A stretch of 64,000 bases of DNA from Tectiglobus sp965215755 (lineage in GTDB: Bacteria; Pseudomonadota; Alphaproteobacteria; Rhizobiales; Hyphomicrobiaceae): assembly GCA_965215755.1 (NCBI GenBank), contig OZ244119.1, positions 4,960,001 to 5,024,000 of the forward strand, given 5' to 3'. Shown here in pieces: positions 8,906 through 19,021 of this stretch. Under the pieces are notes generated by a model. The model saw only the letters and a program-made list of their open reading frames with translations, did not search any database and was not told the DNA's origin. Position 1 is the first letter of the stretch. Every line of letters begins with the position of its first letter. Made by a program: the position numbers and the translations under genes.

Positions 8906-9688
8906 ATGGCTGATTTTGACCCGGTGAAAGCGGCACATTTTCTTGCCGATGCCCACCGCAACCGACGTCCCTTCGAGAACCTTCAAGGTGAACTCGCTCC
9001 AGCAACGATCGATGATGCTTACGCCGTGCAGGAAGCGCTGGCCGAGATATGGCAGGCTGACTATGGTCCGGTGGCTGGTCTGAAGATCGCGACAACGACC
9101 AAGGTCATGCAGGAGCTTATGGGCATCGATCACCCCTGCGGCGGCATGATCTATCAAAACCGCATCCATAGCTCACCGGCAAGCCTCAAGGCGTCCGACT
9201 ATATGCATATGGTGATTGAGTGCGAACTAGCGGTAATCCTGAATGACGATCTGGCTGGTCAATCTACGCCTTACACAGCCGCGAATGTTCGCCCCGCCGT
9301 TGGTGAAGCAATGGCTGTCTTCGAACTGATCGAAGACCGAAACGCCGTGTACAAGGAGTGTGACGCCCGCACACTGACCGCGGACAATTCATGGAATGCC
9401 GGTATCGTGGCTGGAGACCGGATGTCCGTACCTGCCGATCTAGAACTCAATGGACTTGCCAGCAAGCTCTTGGTCAATGGAGAGACCCGGTCGGAAGGGC
9501 CGACGGATGGCCCAATGGATGCGCTGGCCTGGGTCGCCAATCACGCAGTGGACCGCGGTCGTCCGCTGCGCCAGGGCATGCTGGTCATTACCGGCAGTGT
9601 CGTTGCGACTTTGCCAATCCTACCGGGCGAGCATTTCGTCTTTGAACTCGACAAGATTGGGTCTTGTGAGTTGCGCCTCGAAGCGTAA
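8906..9688 (+). CDS. 2-keto-4-pentenoate hydratase / fumarylacetoacetate hydrolase-fold protein
   Basis: The 260-residue protein matches the MhpD-type hydratase layout: GLKIATTTKVMQELMGI near residue 55, the metal-binding acidic residues in IECELAVIL and VFELIEDR, and the late VITGSVVATLP and GEHFVFELD. Members add water to 2-hydroxypenta-2,4-dienoates or decarboxylate oxalocrotonate in aromatic meta-cleavage pathways. No other pathway genes are adjacent, so the physiological substrate is open. It lies downstream of the GST gene; GSTs and hydratases often accompany each other in aromatic catabolism, but two genes are not enough to claim that here. Confidence 0.88.
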   Translation: MADFDPVKAAHFLADAHRNRRPFENLQGELAPATIDDAYAVQEALAEIWQADYGPVAGLKIATTTKVMQELMGIDHPCGGMIYQNRIHSSPASLKASDYMHMVIECELAVILNDDLAGQSTPYTAANVRPAVGEAMAVFELIEDRNAVYKECDARTLTADNSWNAGIVAGDRMSVPADLELNGLASKLLVNGETRSEGPTDGPMDALAWVANHAVDRGRPLRQGMLVITGSVVATLPILPGEHFVFELDKIGSCELRLEA

Positions 9689-10236
9689 AACCTGAAGCAT
9701 TCGTGCTGCCTGAACCAAGCCCAAGCCAGATGAGACTCACCTGTTCTGCCTTCCAGCAGGATGTGCTCCACCGACACACTGTCGTGGAGGTTATCGGCAC
9801 ACAGGATGGCGGGACGTGATCTGCACCGCTTACTTTGAAAGGTTGGCGCATATCACGCCCCACTCTTCGGCTGGCAGTGCACGGGGTGGTTTGCACAAAC
9901 ACTGCCCGATTGACGCCCTCTCCGATTTGCCCCCGGTTCGCCGTTTCCAGCTTGTGGCACACTGTGCCAAGGCCGAGGTCCGACCCCGGGAAGAGCATCG
10001 CCGTTGGAACGGTCGCGTCACCGTCGGCCAACGGAAACCGAAACCGGCCCCTCGTCAACAAGTCGCCACCGGAAGACGATCCTGAGCGAGGCCGGTGTAA
10101 GGCATTATCGTGCCACGTTCAGATACGGGGACAAATTTTCGGGATTCCCCTCCCCTGATGTCACGGCTGATGTCTGCATGCTTTGGTCAGAGATTGGCAG
10201 ATGCCAACCACCGTTGCTACCGCGGCATGGTGGAAT
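9689..10236. other. Gene-free region between convergent genes
   Basis: About 550 bp between the ends of the hydratase and nitroreductase genes. Open frames exist on both strands (for example minus 9588-10061) but none resembles a known family, and they overlap the hydratase or each other. I see no RNA gene. It may hold decayed coding DNA. Confidence 0.45.
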
Positions 10237-10917
10237 TCAGAGCCAGGATACAATCTCATTTATGGGGCGCTTCTCGGTTGCGTGCAGGGGAATTGTTGCA
10301 TCGTCCGCGGGATACCCGGTGGCAATCAGAAAGTACGGTTTGTCTTGCTTGGGACGTTCACAAATCTCATTCAGAAACCCCATCGGACTTGGTGTGTGGG
10401 TGAGCGTCGCCAAGCCCGCACTGTGCAAGGCAACCAGGAGAAAACCGACGGCAATCGATACTGATTCAGGCACATAGTAGTTCTTCCGAAGCTGGCCATC
10501 CGCGCTCCGGCTTTTGCGCTCTCCGAAAACAACAATCAGCCACGGCGCAACCTCGAGGAAGGGCTTCTCCGGATTGGTTCCCAGAGGCCGGAGCGCTTCG
10601 ATCCACTCCTCTCCGGCTCGCCCCGCATAGAAGGCGCGTTCTTCTTCTTCGGCGCCACGCCGAATCATTTGCTTTTTGTCAGCATCGCTCACGACCACAA
10701 AATGCCAAGGCTGATGATTGGCTCCATTGGGAGCCGTCGCAGCGGCAGTCAGGCAGGTCTCAAGGATATCGCGCGGCACGGCGCGCGCGGAAAACTCACG
10801 CACTGTATGGCGACGTCGGATCAGCTTGAGAAAGTCATCAGCCTGCCGGCGCATGTCATCAACTGGAAGTTCTTGGTAGTCCGGCAGCGGGATCGGTTGG
10901 TAGCTTGAGGTCGTCAT
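10237..10917 (-). CDS. Nitroreductase family protein, iodotyrosine-deiodinase-like
   Basis: The 226-residue protein has the flavin-binding nitroreductase pattern: RRRHTVREFSARAVP for the FMN phosphate, APNGANHQPWHF in the middle and a late ATGYPADDATIP. The segment NYYVPESVSIAVGF followed by LATLTHTPSPM is closer to the iodotyrosine deiodinase/BluB-like branch than to classical NfsB. It probably binds FMN as a homodimer and reduces a small aromatic or halogenated substrate; the reaction is not determinable. The length is normal. It converges with the hydratase gene. Confidence 0.9.
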   Translation of the reverse strand: MTTSSYQPIPLPDYQELPVDDMRRQADDFLKLIRRRHTVREFSARAVPRDILETCLTAAATAPNGANHQPWHFVVVSDADKKQMIRRGAEEEERAFYAGRAGEEWIEALRPLGTNPEKPFLEVAPWLIVVFGERKSRSADGQLRKNYYVPESVSIAVGFLLVALHSAGLATLTHTPSPMGFLNEICERPKQDKPYFLIATGYPADDATIPLHATEKRPINEIVSWL

Positions 10918-11428
10918 GGGTGCCCTGCCTCCAAAATTGATCGCTTAGCTTGTTGTCCGCCTCTGGCCGATGGTGCGCCCCCTTAATAACGAGGCCGGGC
11001 CTTAGATGTGAATGGTCAGAAGGTCGAATGCATTCTTTTCGGCACAATGTGCATTCGGCCCATAAATCAACGTCCTGCCTGCGAAGGCAGGCATCCACGA
11101 GCGTGCCAGAGCTTGCTGCGTGATAGACCAGACTTTAAGCCTGCAAGAAAGCCTCATCCAATATGTGAACTCTGAAAAATCGGAAGCGCTCGTGGATCGC
11201 TGCCTACGCAGCGATGACGAATGAGAGTTGGTCTTGGTTAGCACCAAGCGGTCAGCTGGACCGGCTCGGAAACAAATCCCGATCAGCCAACTCGGCCTGA
11301 CAGGGGACAACCTCTTGAAGCTTTACAAATAGATCATCATGCATGGGGCTGGAACTACTCGGTCTTTGACAAGATTGAAGCGCAATGCACACCACTCACA
11401 AATCGTTAGCCGTGTAGCCTGCACCGCC
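10918..11428. other. Intergenic region with an interspersed repeat
   Basis: About 510 bp between the nitroreductase start and the end of the cyclotransferase-like gene. It holds the promoter of the nitroreductase and the 156-bp repeat at 11071-11226. Nothing else is supportable. Confidence 0.5.
11071..11226. repeat. 156-bp interspersed repeat, copy 1
   Basis: This copy and 23343-23498 align without gaps over 156 bp at their landmarks: GCCTGC-n3-GGCAGGCAT at the left end, GCCTGCAAGA at offset 68, GCTCGTGG at offset 117 and GCGATGACG at offset 140. The left end (ending CACGAGCG) and the reverse complement of the right end (reading CGTCATCGCTGC then CACGAGC) are imperfect terminal inverted repeats of about 33 bp. 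This is the architecture of a small non-autonomous palindromic element (MITE-like). No coding capacity. Confidence 0.7.
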
Positions 11429-11845
11429 TCACTTTGTCAGCCATTTGCCGTTGCTGATCCGCCGTCTCCCGATGAGATCACCGCGGTATCCATAGACCCA
11501 GGCACGCAGACTTTCCGTTGGTCCCACCTGGATTTGCCGAACAATGCGAGCGTACTCGCCGCTGTCTGGGTGGAATGAATCGATGTTTTCGTATGGATCA
11601 AGCCACGTGAAGGCCTCAGCAGGATCGCTCAACAACAGAACCTCACCATCAACCCAGCCTGACCCACCGGGCTGCTCGACCCAACCCGGATAACCGCCAA
11701 GGTCATAAAGCAGGCCCGATATCCGGGCACGGCGCCGTTTGATGCACCGTCTATGCAGATTGCGGCGCATGTCGTCACCGATCGGATCACGAGAGCGTGA
11801 GAGCAATGTCCCGTAAACAAACAGCCATTTTATCGGTTGGAGCAT
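11429..11845 (-). CDS. Gamma-glutamylcyclotransferase-like (AIG2/GGCT fold) protein
   Basis: From ATG at 11845 the protein is 138 residues. It has the fold's signature KWLFVYGTLLS at the N-terminus and WLDPYENID, whose glutamate corresponds to the general acid/base of the family, followed by VYGYRG. Members cyclise gamma-glutamyl amines to 5-oxoproline or act on related amides. The frame extends upstream to 11881, but the shorter start places YGTL near the N-terminus as in relatives. It is divergent from the FMN glutamate-synthase-like gene. Confidence 0.85.
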   Translation of the reverse strand: MLQPIKWLFVYGTLLSRSRDPIGDDMRRNLHRRCIKRRRARISGLLYDLGGYPGWVEQPGGSGWVDGEVLLLSDPAEAFTWLDPYENIDSFHPDSGEYARIVRQIQVGPTESLRAWVYGYRGDLIGRRRISNGKWLTK

Positions 11846-12033
11846 TGCTACTTTACCGTCTTTGGCGCAAACCGCAGTCATACTATGCTGAGAGAGATTG
11901 CTTCTGCATAAGTGAGAATTGAGCTTGTCGCCAGAGGTTGTAACGTTCCTTGCTGCGTTTCATTGCGCAATGCAATCGCAGTTTCGGATCGGGCACCTGG
12001 CTTTCAGAAGATATTGAAAGGGAGTAGACGCAC

Positions 12034-13560
12034 ATGATGACCCCGTTTGACGGCTTCGTAGGAGAAGCGCTTGCATCGCTTGCGACGCTGTTCATCGTCT
12101 TTGTCGGATTGGCCTTTCTGGCAATCATCATCATGTTCATCGCCGACGTATCGCAAACGCATGATGCCATTCGTCGGAACTACCCCGTTGTCGGCCGGTT
12201 TCGCTATCTGTTCTCGACACTCGGAGAATTCTTCCGGCAATATTTTTTCGCTATGGACCGGGAAGAGATGCCGTTCAATCGTGCCGAGCGAGAATGGGTC
12301 TATAAATCTTCGGAAGGCGTCGACAACACCATTGCATTCGGCTCAACAAAGAATCTCACACCACCCGGTACGGCCATCTTTGTGAACTGCCCCTATCCGA
12401 CATTGGATGAAGACGCAGTTGAGACACCATCCCTCGTGATTGGCCCTCACAGCCGGCACCCTTATGAGGCGCAGTCGATCATCAACATCTCAGGCATGAG
12501 CTTCGGGGCGATCTCACGCCCGGCGGTGCGGGCCTTGTCGCGTGGAGCCAAGCTTGCAAATTGCTGGCTCAACACCGGCGAGGGTGGCCTCTCGCCGTAC
12601 CACCTCGAAGGGGGTTGCGATATTGTTTTTCAGATCGGCACCGCAAAGTATGGCGTCCGCGATGAGATGGGCAGTCTGAACGACCATAAGCTACGCGAAG
12701 TTGCGGCCCACGAGCAGGTCCGCATGTTCGAAGTGAAGATGAGCCAGGGTGCGAAGCCCGGCAAGGGCGGGATCCTACCCGCGGCCAAAGTGACCAAGGA
12801 GATCGCCCAAATCCGCGGGATCAAACGCAATACAGCTTCGATCTCGCCCAATCGTCACCCCGAAATCGACTCGAATAGCGAGCTACTTGATTTCATCGCT
12901 CATGTCCGCGAAGTCACCGGTAAGCCAACCGGTTTCAAGTGTGTGCTGGGTGCCTATGGGTGGCTCGAATCCATGTGTACCGAGATCAAAGCGCGCGGTA
13001 TCGAGAGTGCACCGGATTTTATCACTATCGATAGTGGTGATGGGGGTACGGGTGCAGCCCCGATGCCGTTGATGGACAACGTCGGCCTGCCGATCCGGCA
13101 ATCGCTTCCAATGGTCGTCGATCTGCTGATACGGCACGGCCTGAGAGACCGCATTCGCATCATTGTTTCCGGCAAGTTGATCACACCGGCCGAGGTCGCC
13201 TGGGCCTACTGTGCGGGCGCGGATTTCGTGACATCGGCGCGCGGTTTCATGTTCGCGCTCGGCTGCATCCAGGCGCTCAAGTGTAACAAGAACACCTGCC
13301 CAACCGGCATCACCACGCATGACAAGCGCCTTCAGCGCGGACTTGATCCGACCGACAAATCAGAGCGGGTAAAGAACTTTGTCGGCAAAATGCGCTATGG
13401 CGTTGGCATTATCGCCCATTCCTGCGGTGCCCGGCATCCTCGGGCACTCAAGCGGTATCATGTTCGCATCGTACAGAACGACGGTCGCTCGATCCCACTG
13501 GATGAGCTATACCCCTATCCCGACACCGCGGAACATCAGGCCATGGAACGTGCGGGCTGA
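12034..13560 (+). CDS. FMN-binding glutamate synthase-like protein (GltB2-type), membrane-anchored
   Basis: The 508-residue protein begins with a membrane helix (about residues 12-38, LATLFIVFVGLAFLAIII) and continues as the FMN/Fe-S synthase domain of glutamate synthases: SGMSFGAISRPAV, SQGAKPGKGGILP, DSGDGGTGAAP and the cysteine cluster CIQALKCNKNTCPTGITT that holds a 3Fe-4S centre. It lacks the amidotransferase domain, so it is not a complete glutamate synthase. Stand-alone members with an N-terminal helix are common in Proteobacteria and their reaction is poorly defined. The start is preceded by GAAAGGGAGTAG, a reasonable ribosome site. Confidence 0.92.
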   Translation: MMTPFDGFVGEALASLATLFIVFVGLAFLAIIIMFIADVSQTHDAIRRNYPVVGRFRYLFSTLGEFFRQYFFAMDREEMPFNRAEREWVYKSSEGVDNTIAFGSTKNLTPPGTAIFVNCPYPTLDEDAVETPSLVIGPHSRHPYEAQSIINISGMSFGAISRPAVRALSRGAKLANCWLNTGEGGLSPYHLEGGCDIVFQIGTAKYGVRDEMGSLNDHKLREVAAHEQVRMFEVKMSQGAKPGKGGILPAAKVTKEIAQIRGIKRNTASISPNRHPEIDSNSELLDFIAHVREVTGKPTGFKCVLGAYGWLESMCTEIKARGIESAPDFITIDSGDGGTGAAPMPLMDNVGLPIRQSLPMVVDLLIRHGLRDRIRIIVSGKLITPAEVAWAYCAGADFVTSARGFMFALGCIQALKCNKNTCPTGITTHDKRLQRGLDPTDKSERVKNFVGKMRYGVGIIAHSCGARHPRALKRYHVRIVQNDGRSIPLDELYPYPDTAEHQAMERAG

Positions 13561-13806
13561 TTTGTTGACCACCCGTTGCGTCGTTGAGGAAGCAGAGCTG
13601 TCCGACGGACAAAGCCGGTGGTCGCCTTCCAGCGTGTCGCATTCATTCGCAGCCAGAATTCGCCACGGCGAGTCAGCGCTTTCTGGCGCATCGCGAATTC
13701 GCTTTGAATACGACAGCTTTAGATCATCTGGCAGCTTCTGATTAGATGCCAAGGCGGCCCGTTTTGCGGACAGAATGCACGCGGCTGATTTCGAGCCGCC
13801 TGTCAA

Positions 13807-16800
13807 TCAGTTCGACTCTTTGAACGGATCGAATTTCTTGGGCGGAGGCTTGGGTTTGACGCGGCGGGGCCGCGGGGGTGCGGCAGGCAAAACCGGCCCA
13901 ACCGTTTGATTGCTATCGGCCAAAGGCTGTTGCAGCACAGCGCCCTGGCCGCCATTAGTGGGTTGGCCAGATTGCGGTTGCTGACCCGGATTGATCGGTG
14001 GCAAAGCCTGTCGTTCCACCGTGCCGCCCTGGCTGTTCAGCGTATTGCCGCCGTCAGGATTGGCCGGTGCGGCAGCCGGCTGCGGCAGGGTCGATTGCCG
14101 CTTGCGACGTTCCTCTTCGAGCGCCTCAAGACGCTCCTGCTCCAACCGCTGCAGCCGCTCCGTCTCGGCCCGGGCGCGCTCTTCATCTTCACGGCGCTGA
14201 CGCTCCAGGCGCCGAACATCGTTTTCCATGCGCTGCACAGTAAGCTCTCGCTGTAGGTCACCAATACTGACCTGGGGGGCGACCGCTGAGAGTTGTCCGA
14301 GAACGCCGGAATAAACGATCCGAACCGGCGGCAGCGGCTTACGTGGATCGACGCCTTCCGCAATGGCCCGCTTGAGCCGGGTGGGGATCTCCCACTGACT
14401 GTCAATCACACCGCGGACAACATCGATAGATGTCTTATTGGCTGCGCGGGCTGTTTGCCGGGCAACGACAAACGGACTGACAACAAGCGTCCCATCTCGC
14501 AGCGTCAGCTTCATATCTCGGCTACCAAGATTGATCGTGCCAGTCTCAACGAGGCCTGTGATAGCCCCTCCGAGGTCTTCTGCATCCGCCTCGGCCAGAA
14601 CGATCCCGTCGGCCACCTTTGTCAACTGCGCAGGCGCTAAGCCTGGCACGCGCGCGCCTTTCACCTTAGCTGTGCCACTGCCAGTGAGCGCAATGGCAAG
14701 TGCACGCGGGCTCAACGCCTTGCCTGTCGCGGTGAGTTTCACGTCTGCGCGACCGTTCAATTTCTGAGCAAGGAGACCGCCAGACGTCAACCGCCTGATT
14801 CGCGCATCCTTGACCGAAAGATCCAATGCCAGTCTGGCACCGGCCTGTTCCGGGGAGAGTTCGACCGAACCGCTGGCGCTACCACCCCAGAAGGTCCCCT
14901 TGTCCACTCGAAGGCTCAATGCGCCTGATGTGACAGTCGCACGCGAACTAACATTGCTGACAATTAACGATGGCGACAGTCTCAATTGCTGCGTCCCGAT
15001 CTGCACATCAGCATCAAAAAGTTGCAGTGCCTCCAGATTGAATGGACTGTCCGGCCAGATTGGCTGCGGCCGCTCATCCGTTAATGCACCCCGAAGCAGT
15101 GGTTTGTCGCCTTTCAGTAGTGCCATGTAGACTGGATCAGCATCCATCCTGTTGAGATCGATCCTACCGCTCACCATCGGCCGATCTCGCCCGTCGCCGG
15201 CCGCTTTGACATCGAGCTTACCGCTGACGATGCTATTGCCGAGTTGCACCTGGATCGGTTCGACCGTCCATTGCCCTGGTTGACCTTGAAACTGGAAGTC
15301 GCCTTCCAGGCCTCCCCTGGCGCGCACCAGTTGTAGCCACGAAGGCGCAACGGAGCGAACCGCCTCAGTCATGTCGCCAGTCTGCAGCCAGCCGGACCCA
15401 TCCCACTGATAGGGCTTGTTCGCTTGTGACGATGGCTGGCCATTAGCACGCAATCGCAACTGCCAGGCCTCGCCGGCCAAGGCAGCCGACGCCTTGAGCT
15501 GTTTGTTCGGGACGCCTGAGAGCTTCATCCGAAACAGTGACGGTGCAACGGCGCCGGATGCGCCATTTTTTGGCGCCTGGGTCTTACTGCCGTTCGACCA
15601 GTTGAGCAGCTTAAGGAGCGCTTGCTCAGCGTAGCCGTCCACTTTCAGGTCGACGTTAAGCGGATTGCTGCGCCAGTCCGCAGCCAATCCGGCTGAGTTG
15701 GCAGTGAAGCGCAACCGATCTGATCCGAGGGTGCCATCGAGAGACAGACTGGAATTCCACTTGCCGTCGGTGTTCACGGCCTTCGTCAGAAACGCTGCCG
15801 ACACTGGGGCCGCCTGATTGAGGAAACGTGGCCGGTCCGGCTGCTTGATGATGTTTCCGACGAGACCATGCAGCTTGGCCAACGCGCTGGAGTTCTGCAC
15901 TGCAATCAATCCGGACAGATCCCAGACTGCGCCGTTGTTCGTGTGATCGACATTGCCTTCGACTTCCAACTCAAGTCCGGGCTGGAACGTCAATCGTGTC
16001 CGGGAGAAGCGGACAGCCTTCCCTGTTCTCGCCATGCGGACGCCGACATCGGTCAACACCTGCTCGCCATCCGTCATATCCCGAACGTCGAGATCGAGGT
16101 CGAGATCGTACTTGCGCAGAAACTCTAGGGCAGGAGATGACTTGCCTCTAGCGGCCTCTCCAACGCCGAGCACATAGGCAATGCTCTCAGGCGCCAGCAG
16201 ACGGGAGCCAAGCCCTGACACATCAATATGTTCGCCATCAGCCTGGAGTTTGATGCGCGGCGTGTTGCTCCAATCAAACTCGAATGAGCCACGGGAAATC
16301 CCCGCAGCAAACCGCATGCGCGCATTCGCAATCGTGACGTTCTTAGGCTTGACGGCGACGTCCGCGGAAAACTGAAACGCGCCCGCTGCTCGGCCTTTCA
16401 GGTCACCCGCATCGAGCTGTAGCCAGCCTAGGAACTTTTCAAGGCTGTCACCGTTCAGAAGCAGTTGGCCGCTACCTCCAAGCCCTTTGTCGAACAGTAT
16501 GACCTGTCCGTTTGCGCGCAACTGTGTGCGTCCAGGCAGCTGACCACTGATGTGGTCGACATAAACCTTGCCGGCTTTCTCGATCAGCCGGACGTTAAGC
16601 GCACTCACGACTTCACCGCCGAGACTGGCCTGGCCTAATTCCAAATGAAAATTCGCCTGGCCATTTGGTCCCGCATCCAATGCATCGCCAGTCAAAAACG
16701 CCAATGCTTCGACTGGTGATTTGCTTGTCTTGCCGGCGGAAATTGCATCGAGATCCAACCATTTCGATGTCAATTTGCTAGAGACTTTGAGGCCGCCTTC

Positions 16801-17709
16801 CCAGGTCGCCCGGGCAGCACCAACAAGCAATTGCGGCCGCCCGGCACTATCAAACGATATCGCCATGTCAGTTAGGTCTGCGGCGCGGGTATCCAGGTTG
16901 AGACTCCCGCTCAGGTCATAGAACGCCGGATTGCCATCGAGACGATTTCTGCCAACCAGAACCGGCCCGCGGGCTTCCAGCTTGCCGGTCACACGTGGGG
17001 TCGTATCGATATTCTCAATCTGTCCGTCAATCCTGTGCTCGGTCTCTGTCGCCTTGGACCGCGCCGACAACTTGAAACGCATTTGACCGTTCGCATCCAT
17101 TGATGCCGTCGACAGGCGCAATGTATGCTCGTTTTTACCAACCTTGAGTGAGCCATTGAACTTGTAAGGACCACGCAGTCCCTTAGCCGAAAGCTCGCCG
17201 GACACGTTATCCAATGCCGCGATCTGGCTGTCATCTTTGGCGAGCAAAAGAATCCGGCCATTTCGGATCATTGCAGACTGCAATGAGACATCCGTTGGCA
17301 CAAACGCAAATTCCTGATTGCGGATCTCCAGTTGCTGCCAGTTGCCACCCCCATTTTCGTCGAAACGGAGCCTGATTTCGGGTGAATCGATCTCGAGCTG
17401 CCGTGCCTCCATGACGCCGCGCAGCAGTGGTGGTGCCGACAGCAGCATGGTGAAGCGCTCGGCGCGCAAAAAAGCACCGGACAGCCCCGGCGCATCAGAG
17501 ATACTGACTTTCTCGAAGGAGACGTAGGGGACGGGCAAGATGCGCAGGTTGACCTGACCACCGACACGCACTTCCCGCCCGAGTAGACGGGATGCCTCTT
17601 CTTCGAACACACCACGGAACTGATTCCAATCAACCAGCGGCGGAACTGCAAATAGAGCTGCAAAAGCCGCAACCAGCAGCCCGGCAACCCACATCAGTAG
17701 ATTGTTCAT
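13807..17709 (-). CDS. AsmA family protein
   Basis: This 1300-residue protein begins with one membrane helix (MNNLLMWVAGLLVAAFAALF) followed by WNQFRGVFEEEASRLLGREV, the classical AsmA start. The long middle consists of repeated beta-strand-rich segments, and residues about 1000-1160 match the AsmA C-terminal region (LTSGGLLAQKLNGRADVKL and later GLVETGTINLGSRDM). The last 140 residues are a charged coiled coil (RRLERQRREDEE) and a Pro/Gln-rich tail ending in a basic KPKPPPKK patch. AsmA-like proteins are inner-membrane-anchored periplasmic bridges linked to phospholipid transport and outer-membrane assembly. Transcription is probably monocistronic. Confidence 0.92.
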   Translation of the reverse strand: MNNLLMWVAGLLVAAFAALFAVPPLVDWNQFRGVFEEEASRLLGREVRVGGQVNLRILPVPYVSFEKVSISDAPGLSGAFLRAERFTMLLSAPPLLRGVMEARQLEIDSPEIRLRFDENGGGNWQQLEIRNQEFAFVPTDVSLQSAMIRNGRILLLAKDDSQIAALDNVSGELSAKGLRGPYKFNGSLKVGKNEHTLRLSTASMDANGQMRFKLSARSKATETEHRIDGQIENIDTTPRVTGKLEARGPVLVGRNRLDGNPAFYDLSGSLNLDTRAADLTDMAISFDSAGRPQLLVGAARATWEGGLKVSSKLTSKWLDLDAISAGKTSKSPVEALAFLTGDALDAGPNGQANFHLELGQASLGGEVVSALNVRLIEKAGKVYVDHISGQLPGRTQLRANGQVILFDKGLGGSGQLLLNGDSLEKFLGWLQLDAGDLKGRAAGAFQFSADVAVKPKNVTIANARMRFAAGISRGSFEFDWSNTPRIKLQADGEHIDVSGLGSRLLAPESIAYVLGVGEAARGKSSPALEFLRKYDLDLDLDVRDMTDGEQVLTDVGVRMARTGKAVRFSRTRLTFQPGLELEVEGNVDHTNNGAVWDLSGLIAVQNSSALAKLHGLVGNIIKQPDRPRFLNQAAPVSAAFLTKAVNTDGKWNSSLSLDGTLGSDRLRFTANSAGLAADWRSNPLNVDLKVDGYAEQALLKLLNWSNGSKTQAPKNGASGAVAPSLFRMKLSGVPNKQLKASAALAGEAWQLRLRANGQPSSQANKPYQWDGSGWLQTGDMTEAVRSVAPSWLQLVRARGGLEGDFQFQGQPGQWTVEPIQVQLGNSIVSGKLDVKAAGDGRDRPMVSGRIDLNRMDADPVYMALLKGDKPLLRGALTDERPQPIWPDSPFNLEALQLFDADVQIGTQQLRLSPSLIVSNVSSRATVTSGALSLRVDKGTFWGGSASGSVELSPEQAGARLALDLSVKDARIRRLTSGGLLAQKLNGRADVKLTATGKALSPRALAIALTGSGTAKVKGARVPGLAPAQLTKVADGIVLAEADAEDLGGAITGLVETGTINLGSRDMKLTLRDGTLVVSPFVVARQTARAANKTSIDVVRGVIDSQWEIPTRLKRAIAEGVDPRKPLPPVRIVYSGVLGQLSAVAPQVSIGDLQRELTVQRMENDVRRLERQRREDEERARAETERLQRLEQERLEALEEERRKRQSTLPQPAAAPANPDGGNTLNSQGGTVERQALPPINPGQQPQSGQPTNGGQGAVLQQPLADSNQTVGPVLPAAPPRPRRVKPKPPPKKFDPFKESN

Positions 17710-17970
17710 ACCGTTCCAATGTCTCTTTCGAACGGGGTGCTCGTGTCAGTGCCCCAACAAACTGCTCTACTGTTACCACATCTTTGTGGCTTGCAGAGCT
17801 ATTTGTCCTCGGTTTGTTTCGCCGTCATTTCTCTCACCCGGGCACGCTCACCCGGCTCGAAAAGCTTAGCCGCCACAATGGTGCCCGGGCTTGATCCAAT
17901 TGGGCAACAGTGGCGTGTGTTGACGCCGAGACGGCAACACTTTTTTGTGACATTGCAAGGGCGGACGCGC

Positions 17971-18753
17971 TTAGACGACCGGCGACATCCCGCCGTCAAT
18001 ATTGATTGCCGTACCCGTAATATAAGACCCTTGGTCTGAGGCGAGAAAACAGACCATGTTGGCGAACTCTTCTGATGTGCCAACGCGGCCCATCGGGATA
18101 ATGCCACCCATTTCCTGGTAGAAGTCGTCGATTGTGCGACCTTTGTCTTCATTGGCGTGACGCTGGACCCACTGATCGCTCTCGATGCGCCCGACCAAAA
18201 CGGCGTTGGCCAAGACATTGTGCGGTGCGCCCTCGCCGGCCATCACCTTGGTCAGCGCCATACCGGCCGCACGACTGACGGCAGTTGGAGCACCGGATGC
18301 TGGTGGCGCCTTAGCACCCGTGTTCAAGACATTGATAATCCGTCCCCACTTTCGCTCGCGCATTCCAGGCATGGCGTGGCGGACGAGGCGAATTGCGGCA
18401 AAAAGCTTAAGGTCGAGGTCATTCTGCCAGATCTCGTCGGTGATTGTGTCGAGATCTCCGCGCTTTGACGTCCCCGCATTGTTGACGAGCACATCAATCT
18501 GGCCGAGTTCGGCAACCGCTGCATCATAGGCGCCTTGGCAACCTTCCGCCGTGGAAACGTCGGCTGGGACACAAACGACTTTACCGGATCCTGCCTTTTG
18601 GATCTCGGCTTTCGCTTCTTCCAGTTGTTCTGCACGTCGTGCGACAATGGCCACATTCGCCCCCGACTCGACGAACCGGACGGCAATGGCGCGCCCGATT
18701 CCCAAACTCCCACCAGTAATCAGGGCATTGCGGCCAGGCATTGTGAGTTGCAT
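17971..18753 (-). CDS. Short-chain dehydrogenase/reductase with an atypical active site
   Basis: The start is placed at ATG 18753 because AAGGAAAT lies just upstream; the frame is open to 18831. The 260-residue protein has the Rossmann motif ITGGSLGIGRA near residue 10, DVSTAEG, NNAG near residue 90 and the terminal ITGTAINIDGG. Where SDRs carry the catalytic Tyr-x3-Lys, this protein reads GAPTAVSRAAGMALTK, so the Tyr is Thr and the Lys is Arg by my alignment. NAD(P) binding looks intact but the classical proton relay does not, so the chemistry may be altered. An adjacent cluster partner is not evident. Confidence 0.88.
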   Translation of the reverse strand: MQLTMPGRNALITGGSLGIGRAIAVRFVESGANVAIVARRAEQLEEAKAEIQKAGSGKVVCVPADVSTAEGCQGAYDAAVAELGQIDVLVNNAGTSKRGDLDTITDEIWQNDLDLKLFAAIRLVRHAMPGMRERKWGRIINVLNTGAKAPPASGAPTAVSRAAGMALTKVMAGEGAPHNVLANAVLVGRIESDQWVQRHANEDKGRTIDDFYQEMGGIIPMGRVGTSEEFANMVCFLASDQGSYITGTAINIDGGMSPVV

Positions 18754-19021
18754 TTCTCTATTTCCTTTGCGTGATGTGCAATCGTGTTCTGTCTCACCCA
18801 GCATTTTGGCGCGTTCGCAGCAACTTAGCACGTGATTATTCGATTGCGCCGCGCCGCATCATATCAGGCAACTATTGTGGCCCGCCGGTCTCTCGCCATT
18901 CAGTTCAGGATCAATCTTGTTTGTCGCCGCACTCTGGCATCCATTAGTTGCCTATTCATCTGCAATGCAGCAAGAGACGCGGTGACCCGTCTTCTTTCGA
19001 ATCATTGGAACTGAGTCCGAC

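Noticed and set aside
9588..10061. 157-residue minus-strand open frame between hydratase and nitroreductase
   Set aside because: It overlaps the hydratase 3' end and shows no recognisable domain; a decayed gene cannot be excluded but is not supported.
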